A DNA stretch of 64,000 nt from Sporomusa malonica (GCF_041428715.1 NZ_CP155572.1), one strand, 5' to 3'. Shown: positions 25,656 to 34,340, counted from the first letter of the stretch. Notes: generated from the sequence alone by a model not told the origin. Program-made: numbers and translations.

Positions 25656-26510
25656 TCACCGCAACGCTTCCGCGCCACCGACAATCTCGGATATTTCCCG
25701 TGTGATGTTGGCCTGGCGGACTTTGTTATACTCAAGTACCAGTTGACTGATAAGGTCCTGGGCGTTGTCTGTGGCCAAGCTCATGGCGTTCAAGCGTGAC
25801 GCAACTTCACTTGCCGCTGAATTAACAAGCCCCCTGTAGACTGATGCCTCAATCCACTTTTGCACGACTTCATCAAGCACACTGGTTAAAGATGGCTCAT
25901 ATATTTGAGCTGCTACCCTGCTGAGCGCAGATGCTGGATCCCCTAGATCTACAGGCAGGATTGGATCGACCACCACCTGCTGGATTGCCGGAGAGCAAAA
26001 CTTGGTATAAACCAAGTACACCTTGTCATATATCCCCGAAACGTACATCTCAATTATTGTTTTTGCGATATCAACTGCATATTGATAGGACGGTTTTTCT
26101 GAAATACCGATATATGCTTTGTCAACTGCTACTTTGCGGCGCAGGAAGTAATCTCTTACCTTCCTGCCAACAACAACCAAACCTACGCTATTGCTCCCGG
26201 CAATATGCCTTTGCACCGCTTTGACCAGATTGCTGTTATAGGACCCAGCCAGTCCCTTATCTGCACCAATGACAATATACCCCGATCGGCTGGTCTCCCG
26301 CTCTACAAATAAGGTACTTGTGATATCTTCGCCACTTCTCAAGATATCGCGCATAGCCGACACTAAAGCGCTATGATAAGGTACACTGTCTTTGACCCGT
26401 TCCTGCGCCTTGCGCAGTCGGACAGCGGCAACCATTTTCATTGCCTGTGTAATTTTTTGGATGTTCTTTACACCCTTAATGCGGCGTCGTAAATCCAGTG
26501 CGTTAGGCAT
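25656..26510 (-). CDS. atpG: ATP synthase F1 gamma subunit
   Basis: A 284-residue central-stalk subunit with coiled-coil termini (DLRRRIKGVKNIQKITQAMK at the start, NKVRQANITREISEIVGGAEA at the end) and the conserved ITSDKGLAG-like segment (VIGADKGLAGSYN). 4 nt after atpA. Confidence 0.97.
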   Translation of the reverse strand: MPNALDLRRRIKGVKNIQKITQAMKMVAAVRLRKAQERVKDSVPYHSALVSAMRDILRSGEDITSTLFVERETSRSGYIVIGADKGLAGSYNSNLVKAVQRHIAGSNSVGLVVVGRKVRDYFLRRKVAVDKAYIGISEKPSYQYAVDIAKTIIEMYVSGIYDKVYLVYTKFCSPAIQQVVVDPILPVDLGDPASALSRVAAQIYEPSLTSVLDEVVQKWIEASVYRGLVNSAASEVASRLNAMSLATDNAQDLISQLVLEYNKVRQANITREISEIVGGAEALR

Positions 26511-26514
26511 GGCG

Positions 26515-28023
26515 TCACCTCGCCATAAATGAATCTTTAAACTGTCTGATGGTCTTTTTCAGTAGCTCATCCACTGTGGCCTCGATACATTTTTTTTCTT
26601 TGATACCGCCGCTAATCGCCGGATATGCACGTATGTATTGCAGAAATTCTTGCTCAAACTTGCTAATAAGGTGAATAGGTACGTCATCCAAGTGCCCGTT
26701 AACACCTAAATAAACGGCAAGTACCTGTTCTTCGATAGGCACAGGCTTATACTGTGGTTGTTTGAGTAGCTCAGTCATTCGTTTGCCTCTTTCCAAAAGG
26801 TCTCTGGTCCCTTTATCCAGATCAGATCCAAACTGGGCAAAAGCGGCTAACTCTCGATACTGAGCCAAATCCAGACGCAGCCGGCCTGCTACTTGCTTGG
26901 TAGCCTTTACCTGGGCCGAACCGCCGACCCGTGATACTGACAGGCCTACATTAATTGCCGGGCGAGTGCCTGAGTAAAACAACTCACTTTCCAGGATAAT
27001 CTGACCATCGGTAATCGATATAACATTTGTCGGGATATAGGCAGCTACGTCACCGGCCAAGGTTTCAATGACTGGCAGTGCGGTAAGTGACCCGCCGCCT
27101 AACTCAGACGATAATTTGGCAGCCCGCTCAAGCAGGCGGGAATGCAGATAAAAAACGTCGCCAGGATAAGCCTCACGTCCAGGTGGACGCCTGAGCAGCA
27201 GGGACATAGCCCGATAAGCTGCCGCATGTTTGGATAGATCATCATAAACGCATAAAACATGACGCCCCTGATACATAAAATGCTCACCCATAGCTACGCC
27301 AGTATATGGCGCCATGTACTGCAGCGGAGCGCTATCTGAGGCTGTGGCCACAACGACGATCGTATGCTCCATGGCCCCGTGGTCTTCCAGCGTCTTTACC
27401 ACCCGGGCAACAGTCGAGGCCTTTTGACCAATAGCGACATAAATACAGATTACATCTTCACCCTTTTGGTTTAGGATGGTGTCAATCGCAATGGCCGTTT
27501 TGCCTGTACCTCTATCCCCGATAATCAGCTCCCGCTGCCCCCTGCCGATTGGCACCATACAATCAATGGCTTTAATCCCTGTCTGTAATGGCTCTTTGAC
27601 CGGCTGACGGTCAGCAATGCCAGGAGCTCTCCACTCTATTGGCCTTGATCCGGCAGCATTTATCGGCCCCTTCCCATCAATGGGACGCCCTAATGCATCA
27701 ACAACTCTCCCGATGAGAGCCTCCCCCACCGGTACCTCCATAATCCTGTCAGTCCGGCGCACTGTGCAGCCTTCATGAACCTTAACCTCATCCCCCAGTA
27801 GTACTGCACCAACATTATCCTCTTCCAGATTTAATGCCATTCCAAAAACTCCGTCACCGAAGTCCAGGAGTTCCCCAGCCATAGCCTTGTCCAAGCCATG
27901 CAACCGTGCAATACCGTCACCAACCTCAATAACGATACCGATTTCATCCACATTACTTTGAACTTGGTATTGCTGTATCTGCTCTTGAATAATTGCACTT
28001 ATCTCTTCAGGCCGTATTTTCAC
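26515..28023 (-). CDS. atpA: ATP synthase F1 alpha subunit
   Basis: A 502-residue non-catalytic nucleotide-binding subunit. IRPEEISAIIQEQI at the N-terminus, Walker A GDRGTGKTAIA, and the catalytic Arg region PAINVGLSVSRVGGSAQ are present. GTG at 28023 has AGGTGAC 9 nt upstream; the upstream sequence can also form a small AGTGAG/CTCACT stem. 15 nt after atpH. Confidence 0.97.
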   Translation of the reverse strand: MKIRPEEISAIIQEQIQQYQVQSNVDEIGIVIEVGDGIARLHGLDKAMAGELLDFGDGVFGMALNLEEDNVGAVLLGDEVKVHEGCTVRRTDRIMEVPVGEALIGRVVDALGRPIDGKGPINAAGSRPIEWRAPGIADRQPVKEPLQTGIKAIDCMVPIGRGQRELIIGDRGTGKTAIAIDTILNQKGEDVICIYVAIGQKASTVARVVKTLEDHGAMEHTIVVVATASDSAPLQYMAPYTGVAMGEHFMYQGRHVLCVYDDLSKHAAAYRAMSLLLRRPPGREAYPGDVFYLHSRLLERAAKLSSELGGGSLTALPVIETLAGDVAAYIPTNVISITDGQIILESELFYSGTRPAINVGLSVSRVGGSAQVKATKQVAGRLRLDLAQYRELAAFAQFGSDLDKGTRDLLERGKRMTELLKQPQYKPVPIEEQVLAVYLGVNGHLDDVPIHLISKFEQEFLQYIRAYPAISGGIKEKKCIEATVDELLKKTIRQFKDSFMAR

Positions 28024-28038
28024 AGTGAGTTAGTCACC

Positions 28039-28587
28039 TCACTTTCCACCAACTATTTGTTGTAACATGTGGTCTTTCATGGTTCCCAGTCTGGCTGCCA
28101 CACTGTTGTCAATACGCTTGTCGCCAATTTGAATAATTAAGCCTCCGATAATCCGGTGATCTACACGCTCGTGCAGCTCAATGGCTTTCCCTGTCATGTT
28201 AGCAAGCTGTGCTGCCAGTTCATTCTTATCCTGAGCTTCGAGTAGAGTGGCAGTTACCACCTCGACATCCAATATATTGCTTGCCTGCCTCACCAGAATT
28301 CTATAGGCCTTAATAATCTCAGACAATACATCGGTACGCCTCTTATCAGCCAGGTGACACAAGAAGTTTTGCACAAAACCTGATACATCTGTTCCAAACA
28401 CGCGCACTATCGTCTCTTTCTTAACAGCAGTTGACACCCCAGGATTACTCAAAAAAGCCTGTGTTTCGGTTTTGGCAAATACTTGCTCTACCAACGCTAA
28501 CTCTGCCTCGGTCTCCTGGAGACTTTGGAGTGCATCAGCAAGCCGGAATAACGCCTGGGCATATCTTCTTGCTAAGCGTACCTTCAT
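28039..28587 (-). CDS. atpH: ATP synthase F1 delta subunit
   Basis: A 182-residue peripheral-stalk subunit (OSCP-type): ARRYAQALFRLADAL at the N-terminus and the C-terminal RVDHRIIGGLIIQIGDKRID signature. Its ATG overlaps the atpF stop by 4 bp. Confidence 0.95.
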   Translation of the reverse strand: MKVRLARRYAQALFRLADALQSLQETEAELALVEQVFAKTETQAFLSNPGVSTAVKKETIVRVFGTDVSGFVQNFLCHLADKRRTDVLSEIIKAYRILVRQASNILDVEVVTATLLEAQDKNELAAQLANMTGKAIELHERVDHRIIGGLIIQIGDKRIDNSVAARLGTMKDHMLQQIVGGK

Positions 28588-29084
28588 GCTAGCTCACCAT
28601 ACTTTTCCTTGGTAAAATCCTTGATAAACTTTCGCACCAGGCGAGTGTTGGCTTCGACATCCAGATTTTTTTCTATAATTTTTTCTGCCGCCGCTACAGC
28701 CAGAACAGCTACTTCGGCACGTAGTCTATTCATAGCTTGTTGGTAGTCGCGTTCTATTTGGTCCTGTGCCTGTTTCACTAAACGCGCATTTTCTTCCCTG
28801 GCGTTCTGCAGGATGGCTTCTTTGGATTTTTCGCCAAGTATAATTGCCTCATCGACAATTGACCTGGCTTGAATACGGGCCTCTAAGATCTGTTGCTCGC
28901 TTTCTTGTTTCATTGTGCCGGCCAATACCCGATCCCGCTCAGCCTCTTCCAGACTTTTTTCTATATAAGCCCGCCGTTCGGATAGCGCAGTCAGGATTGG
29001 TCGATAAGCAATCTTAGTTAAAAGAGCAAGTAATATAAGAAAGTTAATAATCTGTGCCACTAACGTAGCATTAATGTCGATCAA
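28584..29084 (-). CDS. atpF: ATP synthase Fo b subunit
   Basis: A 166-residue b subunit: one N-terminal membrane helix (LVAQIINFLILLALLTKIAY) and a long charged coiled coil (EKSLEEAERDRVLAGTMKQE onwards). The start is TTG at 29084 with AAAGGAGGG 6-7 nt upstream. 69 nt after atpE. Confidence 0.95.
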   Translation of the reverse strand: MIDINATLVAQIINFLILLALLTKIAYRPILTALSERRAYIEKSLEEAERDRVLAGTMKQESEQQILEARIQARSIVDEAIILGEKSKEAILQNAREENARLVKQAQDQIERDYQQAMNRLRAEVAVLAVAAAEKIIEKNLDVEANTRLVRKFIKDFTKEKYGELA

Positions 29085-29153
29085 GTACAGCCCTCCTTTC
29101 GGTATGTGGAGCAGGCGTCTGGTAGAGATTAACTGCCAGGCGCCTCTTCATCT

Positions 29154-29405
29154 TTATTTTAAAAAAGGATTGCTAAATACCAGCACAATGGCTATAACTG
29201 CTGCAATGATCGGAATAGACTCAATCAGACCAACTGAAATGAGCATGGTAACCATAATTGAGTTCTTTGCCTCCGGTTGGCGGGCAATACTCTCAATCGC
29301 CTTAGCTGTGACTTGCCCATCACCTGTCGCTGCGCCAAAAGCGGCCAAACCAACAACCACGGCGGCGGCAATAACCGAAGCAGCTATGATAATCGCCTGT
29401 TCCAC
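29154..29405 (-). CDS. atpE: ATP synthase Fo c subunit with a second carboxylate
   Basis: A hairpin c subunit of 83 residues (GTG at 29405, GGAGG 7 nt upstream) or 85 residues (GTG at 29411, overlapping atpB). Helix 1 carries GAATGDGQVTAK and the loop reads ESIARQPEAKNS. Helix 2 carries the ion-binding Glu in GLIESIPII. The position that is Gln in classical Na+-type rings (Gln32 of Ilyobacter) is Asp here (D29/D31 by start), so each hairpin has two carboxylates. Ser after the Glu is retained, while the Thr and Tyr of the Na+ site are replaced by Ile. Ion specificity is therefore open. Confidence 0.95.
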   Translation of the reverse strand: MEQAIIIAASVIAAAVVVGLAAFGAATGDGQVTAKAIESIARQPEAKNSIMVTMLISVGLIESIPIIAAVIAIVLVFSNPFLK

Positions 29406-29407
29406 TG

Positions 29408-30100
29408 TCACCCCTCCTTTTCCTCATGATGATGTACTTCCAGGGAATTGCTCAAATAGGACATTGAAAGCATTGTAAATATCAGTGCTTGAATGAGACC
29501 GACAAATACGCTGAATGCAAGCCATAATGTCGGTGCGACATAAGGCACCAAGATACCGAGAATAACAATGAGAATCTCTCCTGCCAGAATGTTGCCAAAT
29601 AGTCGAAACGATAGCGTAACTGGTTTTGCTAATTCCTCAATAATATTAATTGGCAAGAACAACACATTAGGTTCAATAAAGTGTTTAAAATGAGCTAATA
29701 ATCCTTTTGTCTTAACACCATAGCCATGAACAATGATGACAATCATTAAGGCCAGTCCTAGCGTTGTATTGATATCATTAGTTGGCGAAGTAAAACCAGG
29801 TATCAAACCTAACCAATTGGCTATCAGCAAGAAAAGAAACAGTGTAATAATAAGCGGAGCAACCTTTCGCCCGTTAGGCCCTATAGTCGAATCAATCTGG
29901 GCTAATAATCCTTCAATGATAATCTCGACAAAATTCTGCCATCCACCAGGAACAAGAGCCCAGCTTTTCCGGAGCAAGAGCGCACTTACGACCAGAAATG
30001 CCATTGTCAGCCAAGTCATGTATAGCGTATCAAGATTAAACGTCACCCCTGCCAGCACCGCTAACTTATGTCCACCTATCTCGGCTCCGCCGTGGCCCAT
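29408..30100 (-). CDS. atpB: ATP synthase Fo a subunit
   Basis: A 230-residue a subunit with five to six membrane helices. The essential Arg is in the conserved segment ELAKPVTLSFRLFGNILAGE. The C-terminus is LIFTMLSMSYLSNSLEVHHH followed by EEKEG; the triple His is unusual. 21 nt after atpI. Confidence 0.97.
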   Translation of the reverse strand: MGHGGAEIGGHKLAVLAGVTFNLDTLYMTWLTMAFLVVSALLLRKSWALVPGGWQNFVEIIIEGLLAQIDSTIGPNGRKVAPLIITLFLFLLIANWLGLIPGFTSPTNDINTTLGLALMIVIIVHGYGVKTKGLLAHFKHFIEPNVLFLPINIIEELAKPVTLSFRLFGNILAGEILIVILGILVPYVAPTLWLAFSVFVGLIQALIFTMLSMSYLSNSLEVHHHEEKEG

Positions 30101-30121
30101 GGATTTTCACACCTCCTTGCA

Positions 30122-30529
30122 TCAAATCTTTTTTGCATCTTCAACTTGCTTGGCAACCAATAGCATCCCGTTTATAAACAGGAACACCGGCATAGTAAAG
30201 AATCCCACGACAAACGCCAAAACGTTTACCTTAAAAACATGACTGATAACTACCAGTACCAGGACCATAGCACCTAGTCGAATAATCGAGCCCCCGCGAA
30301 TGTGCTCAACTGCTTGCTGCTTTGATAACACTTTGACATTTTCAATCTGGCGATAAAGATAGAGAAAGTAAATCGATCCGGTTACTAACCCAATAAGCAA
30401 TCCGGTCGTGACCTGTACTGTGTAGTAAAAGTAGGCAATTGGGCAGAATACAACTCCAAACATGGCAATTTGCGCCAACATGTTCCTAACCTTAAATTCA
30501 TAGTTTTTCATACATGCGGCCTTAGCCAT
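30122..30529 (-). CDS. atpI: ATP synthase subunit I (AtpI)
   Basis: A 135-residue membrane protein with four helices, first gene of the atp operon, where AtpI assists c-ring assembly or ion supply. FKVRNMLAQIAMFGVVFCPI, LVTGSIYFLYLYRQIENV and LAFVVGFFTMPVFLFINGM are typical. The start is uncertain: ATG at 30529 has AAGGTGG almost touching it, and a second ATG six codons later is possible. No clear promoter is visible upstream. Confidence 0.85.
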   Translation of the reverse strand: MAKAACMKNYEFKVRNMLAQIAMFGVVFCPIAYFYYTVQVTTGLLIGLVTGSIYFLYLYRQIENVKVLSKQQAVEHIRGGSIIRLGAMVLVLVVISHVFKVNVLAFVVGFFTMPVFLFINGMLLVAKQVEDAKKI

Positions 30530-30834
30530 CCCACCTTTTGTTTCTTTCGTAGATGAATGACCCAGAAATCAGCGCGCCACTTTCTTAATTCATATATATG
30601 CCTAGTTGTCATATGTATGACTGCTTTTTTTTTAAGCCAGGCCTACCAGCTGACAATATGTTAATAAAATGCATCCAGAGAATTTTCAACAAGGTATTAA
30701 GAGCAAGCTTGCAGGATTTTGTATACATATACAGAACTTGTGAAATAGGTGTATTCCCCGATCGAAACTCAAAATCGAACAGCACCATCGGTGGTCACTA
30801 CAGGGTTATTGCTTTAATAACAGGAGGGGTTATT

Positions 30835-31185
30835 ATGTTCGCACTTAACTTTATATCGCCGCATAATGAGAAATTGCTGATTGCTCGTCAAAAAAGCGCT
30901 ACCATTCGTTTAGGGGATATCCAGGATACGTATCCTGAAAATTCAATTGTCTGGATTACCTTTGGCAGTAAATACGGCCCGAAAAGAAAACTGTATAAAG
31001 CAATTGTCGACAAGACAATGACAAAAAGATTCTGTGACTTAACTACCAAGGAATTGGTTCATCAAAATCCGGATATTACAACTGTAGACGACCTCATTCG
31101 TTTATTTGAATCAATATACGAGAAACAAATCCATATAGATGATACCGTTACAGTGATTCATTTTTCCGAACTGATAGAAGAGTAG
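30835..31185 (+). CDS. ASCH-like domain protein (116 aa)
   Basis: AGGAGGGG precedes ATG at 30835. The 116-residue product (FISPHNEKLLIARQKSATIR, LGDIQDTYPENSIVWITFG, then FCDLTTKELVHQ and DDTVTVIHFSEL) resembles ASCH/PUA-like RNA-binding proteins, with the [RK]-x-[AS]-T-I-R-x-G-D strand and a late V-x-V-I-x-F strand. The upstream 230 nt have no gene; they include a small GTTATT/AATAAC hairpin right before the ribosome site (30805-30821), which could modulate translation. Confidence 0.55.
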   Translation: MFALNFISPHNEKLLIARQKSATIRLGDIQDTYPENSIVWITFGSKYGPKRKLYKAIVDKTMTKRFCDLTTKELVHQNPDITTVDDLIRLFESIYEKQIHIDDTVTVIHFSELIEE

Positions 31186-31258
31186 CCGAAATCTCAGTAA
31201 CAAATTTTGAATTAATCGAATAGTGATAGGGAAACACTTTACATGTGGAGGTGATTAT

Positions 31259-31423
31259 ATGGGGAAAATTTCTGATAAAAGCAGTTATAAAAATATGAAA
31301 ACCGCAACCAAGAGCTCACAGTTCTTCATAGCCAAACAAGCGGCAAAAGCTGCACGAGCGAAACAACAACAGGGTGCTACCCAAAGTACCAAGCAGGTAA
31401 CAACCGATCCAGTCGGTGAATAA
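31259..31423 (+). CDS. Small basic protein (54 aa)
   Basis: TGGAGGTGATTAT precedes ATG at 31259. The 54-residue product is Lys/Ala/Gln-rich (KAARAKQQQGATQSTKQV) with no membrane segment or cysteine. Probably nucleic-acid-binding or disordered. Terminator 15 nt after the stop. Confidence 0.6.
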   Translation: MGKISDKSSYKNMKTATKSSQFFIAKQAAKAARAKQQQGATQSTKQVTTDPVGE

Positions 31424-31437
31424 TTGAAAATACGTTT

Positions 31438-31472
31438 AAAAGACCCCGCAAAATTCAAATTGCGGGGTCTTT
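31438..31472 (+). terminator. Terminator of the 54-aa gene
   Basis: AAAGACCCCGCAA / TTGCGGGGTCTTT, a 13-bp stem. Confidence 0.88.
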
Positions 31473-31474
31473 CG

Positions 31475-31498
31475 TCCTGTAAGAAAGTATAACTTTCC
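31475..31498 (+). repeat. Short copy of the dispersed repeat
   Basis: TCCTGTAAGAAAGTATAACT and the next four bases are identical to the start of the 85-bp repeat at 5488. Only this 24-nt end is present, directly after a terminator. Confidence 0.8.
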
Positions 31499-31515
31499 AA
31501 TTAGTACTTACATAA

Positions 31516-31547
31516 TAAAAGCCGTCCATCCCGAAGGACAGACGGCC
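31516..31547 (-). terminator. Terminator of the CheY-like gene
   Basis: GCCGTC / GACGGC core with extra GTCC/GGAC pairing, followed on the minus strand by TTTTATT; 5 nt after the stop codon. Confidence 0.8.
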
Positions 31548-31551
31548 ACAT

Positions 31552-31932
31552 CTATTTGTTTTCAATCTTTAAGCTTCGCCACAGGGCGTCTAGCAGTTTT
31601 TGCTTAGTGAATGGTTTTAGAACATATCCATCAACACCAAAACCCATCGCTACTGTTACCGAATGGGTATCACGATTGGAACTGCATATAATAATTTTGG
31701 ACTTGGGTGACAGTATTTTAATATCCTTCAAGGCTTCCAGACCATCTTTCCTGGGCATAACAACATCGAGCGTAATCACTTCATACCTGGTATCCGGCGG
31801 TAGTTTTTTAATCCTGCTTATTGCCTCAAATCCGTCTGCAGCTTCGTCAATCTTGTCCACACCGATCTCACGCAAATAAGACATAATCAACTCCCGGCTG
31901 ATTTTGGAATCGTCAACTACTAACACGCGCAC
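31552..31932 (-). CDS. CheY-like single-domain response regulator
   Basis: A 126-residue receiver domain with no output domain. VLVVDDSKISREL (acidic pocket), VITLDVVMPRKDGLEAL (phospho-acceptor Asp), IICSSN (the T/S site) and LKPFTKQ (Lys) are complete. GTG at 31932 has AGAGGTGG 5 nt upstream. It most resembles CheY of diderm Firmicutes. No histidine kinase or other che gene is adjacent, so its partner is unknown; the window's receptors are possible upstream signals. Confidence 0.9.
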   Translation of the reverse strand: MRVLVVDDSKISRELIMSYLREIGVDKIDEAADGFEAISRIKKLPPDTRYEVITLDVVMPRKDGLEALKDIKILSPKSKIIICSSNRDTHSVTVAMGFGVDGYVLKPFTKQKLLDALWRSLKIENK

Positions 31933-32006
31933 TGTTACCACCTCTTTATACAATACACTCTGTATAACATAGAATGTGCCTTCAAATGCTTCACTATATT
32001 TGCAGT

Positions 32007-32042
32007 AAAAAAACCGGGCTTGCAGGAAACCTACAAACCCGG
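32007..32042 (-). terminator. Terminator of tRNA-Thr
   Basis: CCGGGTTTGTAGG / CCTGCAAGCCCGG followed by TTTTTTT on the minus strand, 6 nt after the tRNA. Confidence 0.9.
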
Positions 32043-32048
32043 CATTCT

Positions 32049-32124
32049 TGGAGCCGATAGCAGGATTCGAACCTGTGACCCACGCTTTACGAAAGCGTTG
32101 CTCTACCAGCTGAGCTATACCGGC
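32049..32124 (-). tRNA. tRNA-Thr (CGT anticodon)
   Basis: 76 nt including an encoded CCA. Acceptor stem GCCGGTA/TATCGGC, D-arm AGCTCAGCTGGTAGAGCA, anticodon stem ACGCT/AGCGT with loop TTCGTAA, and T-arm CAGGTTCGAATCCTG are all intact. The anticodon CGU reads ACG (Thr). Confidence 0.97.
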
Positions 32125-32139
32125 AATTTTGACAATTCA

Positions 32140-32168
32140 ATTGTACCTTCTGATAATTTAAAAGTCAA
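32140..32168 (-). promoter_or_regulatory. Sigma-A promoter of tRNA-Thr
   Basis: TTGACT, 17 nt, TACAAT on the minus strand, ending 15 nt before the tRNA. The -35 overlaps the stop codon of the HD-GYP gene. Confidence 0.8.
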
Positions 32169-33424
32169 GATTTACGAAGGTTCCTTTGCGGCCAGCTCAT
32201 TTCTCCAATTTGATTAGTGATCGTCTCTAGGCGGGTTACGTCGCTAAATAAGTCAGTAACAATATTGCCGTCAAGCTTACGATTATCGACCATTCCCCGC
32301 ATAATCTTTTCAACCTCTTGCAGTGTAAGCGATTGACGGTAAGGCCTGTTTTCAGTTAAGGCAACGAAAACATCAGCAACACTGACTATTCTAGATCCTA
32401 AGCGTAACGATCCCCCAGGTATACGGAAGGGATAGCCGGACCCATCCAGCGTTTCATGATGATAAGCCGCCCATTCGGCTACCGGGGAAAACCCGTCAAT
32501 CTGCTCAAGAATCCGGTAGGTATAATAGGGGTGCTGCTTTATTGTCGAAAACTCTCGTTCTGTAAGCTTTTCGGGCTTTTCCAGGATATCATTAGGTATA
32601 GCTAGTTTGCCTAAGTCATGAAATAAGCCAGCAATTCTCATCAACTTTACTTCTTCCATGCTGTACCCTTTGGCCTGTGCCAAAAATGCCGATACTGTGG
32701 CAACACTCCGGGAGTGCGTGCCAGTGAAACTGCTTGTCCGGTCAATGATGGTAGCAAAAACTTCGGCAATGCTAACAACATCGTCAATGTTAAACACCAT
32801 ACGACCATAGGAATCAATCTGTCTAAAGAAATTTTGATAGTAATGATGATTGGTCAAATCCAGCCAAAAACTGTCCTGACGGGCAAACTCATGCAATGCC
32901 TTGACCAAATCGGGATCAAAATAGCTGCCACTCAGCTCCCTTATGGCTGACAAAATATCAGGGCGCTGTTCAAAAATGTAAACTTTATCCCTAAGCAGTA
33001 TTTCCAAACGGTCTGCCAAGTTGATTATCCGGCTGGTTATAGGAATATCCTTGCCAGCAAGTCCGTGCGGATTAGAGCCATCCCAATCATCATGATGATG
33101 CCGAATGGTTTCAGCCAGCATCCCAAACTGTGATGAATCTCTTAAGAGTTCGTAGCCGACTTCAGCATGGTGATAGATATCATTGCCCACTTTAAAATTA
33201 TGTAGTTTCTTTTTTTCCGACCAATCGGACACAGCGCCAATGTCATGCAGCAATGCCGCATAGACCAGTATCTGGCGCTGTCCGTCATCCAACCCAACGT
33301 GCTCAGCAATCCGGTTGGCAATAAGTGCTGTCCGCCAATGATGCTGAGATAAGCCGTCTGTCGACAACTCTAACGCAATAGATAAGGCGCTCACCAAATT
33401 ACTCGGGTGAATTTTAAATAACAT
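32165..33424 (-). CDS. Tandem HD / HD-GYP phosphodiesterase
   Basis: A 419-residue cytoplasmic protein. ATG at 33424 has GGGAG 7 nt upstream; the ATG 18 codons earlier lacks one. Residues about 20-180 form a first HD domain (ALLHDIGA, HHAEVGYELL, HHHDDWDG). Residues about 215-400 form an intact HD-GYP domain: HSRSVATVSAFLAQ, GLFHDLGKLAIPN, IKQHPYYTYRIL and HHETLDGSGYPF. HD-GYP enzymes hydrolyse cyclic di-GMP; the tandem HD arrangement without a receiver domain is also known from Sporomusa-like genomes. No adjacent GGDEF gene. Confidence 0.9.
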   Translation of the reverse strand: MLFKIHPSNLVSALSIALELSTDGLSQHHWRTALIANRIAEHVGLDDGQRQILVYAALLHDIGAVSDWSEKKKLHNFKVGNDIYHHAEVGYELLRDSSQFGMLAETIRHHHDDWDGSNPHGLAGKDIPITSRIINLADRLEILLRDKVYIFEQRPDILSAIRELSGSYFDPDLVKALHEFARQDSFWLDLTNHHYYQNFFRQIDSYGRMVFNIDDVVSIAEVFATIIDRTSSFTGTHSRSVATVSAFLAQAKGYSMEEVKLMRIAGLFHDLGKLAIPNDILEKPEKLTEREFSTIKQHPYYTYRILEQIDGFSPVAEWAAYHHETLDGSGYPFRIPGGSLRLGSRIVSVADVFVALTENRPYRQSLTLQEVEKIMRGMVDNRKLDGNIVTDLFSDVTRLETITNQIGEMSWPQRNLRKS

Positions 33425-33602
33425 GTTCCCGCTCCCGGTATAAAAAAAATTATCCGCGACAACAACCTGCACATCCATATTGCCGCGGATGATATACCTT
33501 AATTCATTCTATCATGTATATACTTTTTACTTTATACCGAATAGACTAAGCAGTCAATACCCCGCTAAGCAGCTCTTACAAATTCCGCCAAAATATTTTT
33601 TT

Positions 33603-33875
33603 CTAGATATGCGCACGTCTATCAGACAACTCCGCTTGCTTAGCTGAGTTAAACCGGTCTTCAGTACTAAGATAACCAGTTATCCGGCGCACCCGCTTGA
33701 TGGGCGAACGTTCAACCGCTTTAACAACGATCTCCTCACCCTCTATTGTCAACTGTACTTCAGCAAGTTCTTTGCCCTTCCGCTTCCACAACTGGAGCTC
33801 TTCGTCAACGATAGCCCTTATTTCTTCTTCTGTAATACCTGATTCAGCAACAACTTTGACATCTCTGATAATCAT
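33603..33875 (-). CDS. Small protein with NrdD-like glycyl-radical C-terminus (90 aa)
   Basis: A 90-residue protein with GGAGG 7 nt before ATG. The last 30 residues, VRRITGYLSTEDRFNSAKQA then ELSDRRAHI, resemble the very end of class III ribonucleotide reductase NrdD, where RxxGYL holds the glycyl-radical Gly and [FW]NxxK..E...R..H follows. Residues 1-60 form an unrelated alpha/beta region (ITEEEIRAIVDEELQLWKRK). The Zn-binding CxxC pairs of NrdD and the catalytic barrel are missing. It may be a stand-alone radical-domain module, comparable in concept to GrcA for pyruvate formate-lyase, or merely an evolutionary relic. No nrdG is nearby. Confidence 0.65.
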   Translation of the reverse strand: MIIRDVKVVAESGITEEEIRAIVDEELQLWKRKGKELAEVQLTIEGEEIVVKAVERSPIKRVRRITGYLSTEDRFNSAKQAELSDRRAHI

Positions 33876-33953
33876 ATGTATTCCTCCATTTCTTGCATAA
33901 TTTAATGATAGTCATTATTCAATAATAGTCAATAGGCATTTTATCCTATTATG

Positions 33954-34340
33954 CTATTTCCAAATTCCATCAACCAGACACTTTCCCACTTTTTCTAGCT
34001 CTGGAGGACTTGCCCAGAGATACACATAAGCGGAAACTTTTTCACCATTTATCAGGGACACGTCACGAATAACTCGATCATATAGGTTTTTCCTGCAATT
34101 CGGACCATAGTAGTCTTCCAGTCTGTCAAGTACAGCAAGCGCCAATTCAATGTCAGTCAGTTCAAAAATCTCACCAATAACCTGTCCATCACCGTCAATC
34201 GCGGCTGGATAACCGACTGGCAAATCATAGATAAGTCCTTTTAACTCTGCACTTGTAGCACTTTTTAAAAAAGGTTTTACAATATCATGATTACAGAAAT
34301 TCCGTTTTAAGGTTCCATATACGAAGATTCGATTCAGCAT
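33954..34340 (-). CDS. Gamma-glutamylcyclotransferase-like (AIG2/GGCT) protein
   Basis: A 128-residue GGCT-fold protein: RIFVYGTLKRNFCNH (substrate-binding YGTL), YPAAIDGDGQVIGEIFEL and the catalytic Glu in LDRLEDYYGPN. Such enzymes release 5-oxoproline from gamma-glutamyl compounds. Solitary gene; its start lies 20 nt from CCCTTTC-rich DNA that holds AAAGGGAA as ribosome site. Confidence 0.85.
   Translation of the reverse strand: MLNRIFVYGTLKRNFCNHDIVKPFLKSATSAELKGLIYDLPVGYPAAIDGDGQVIGEIFELTDIELALAVLDRLEDYYGPNCRKNLYDRVIRDVSLINGEKVSAYVYLWASPPELEKVGKCLVDGIWK

Noticed and set aside
29154..29405. Calling the ATP synthase Na+-dependent
   Set aside because: Only Glu and Ser of the Na+ site are kept; Gln, Thr and Tyr are replaced, so specificity cannot be read from sequence alone.
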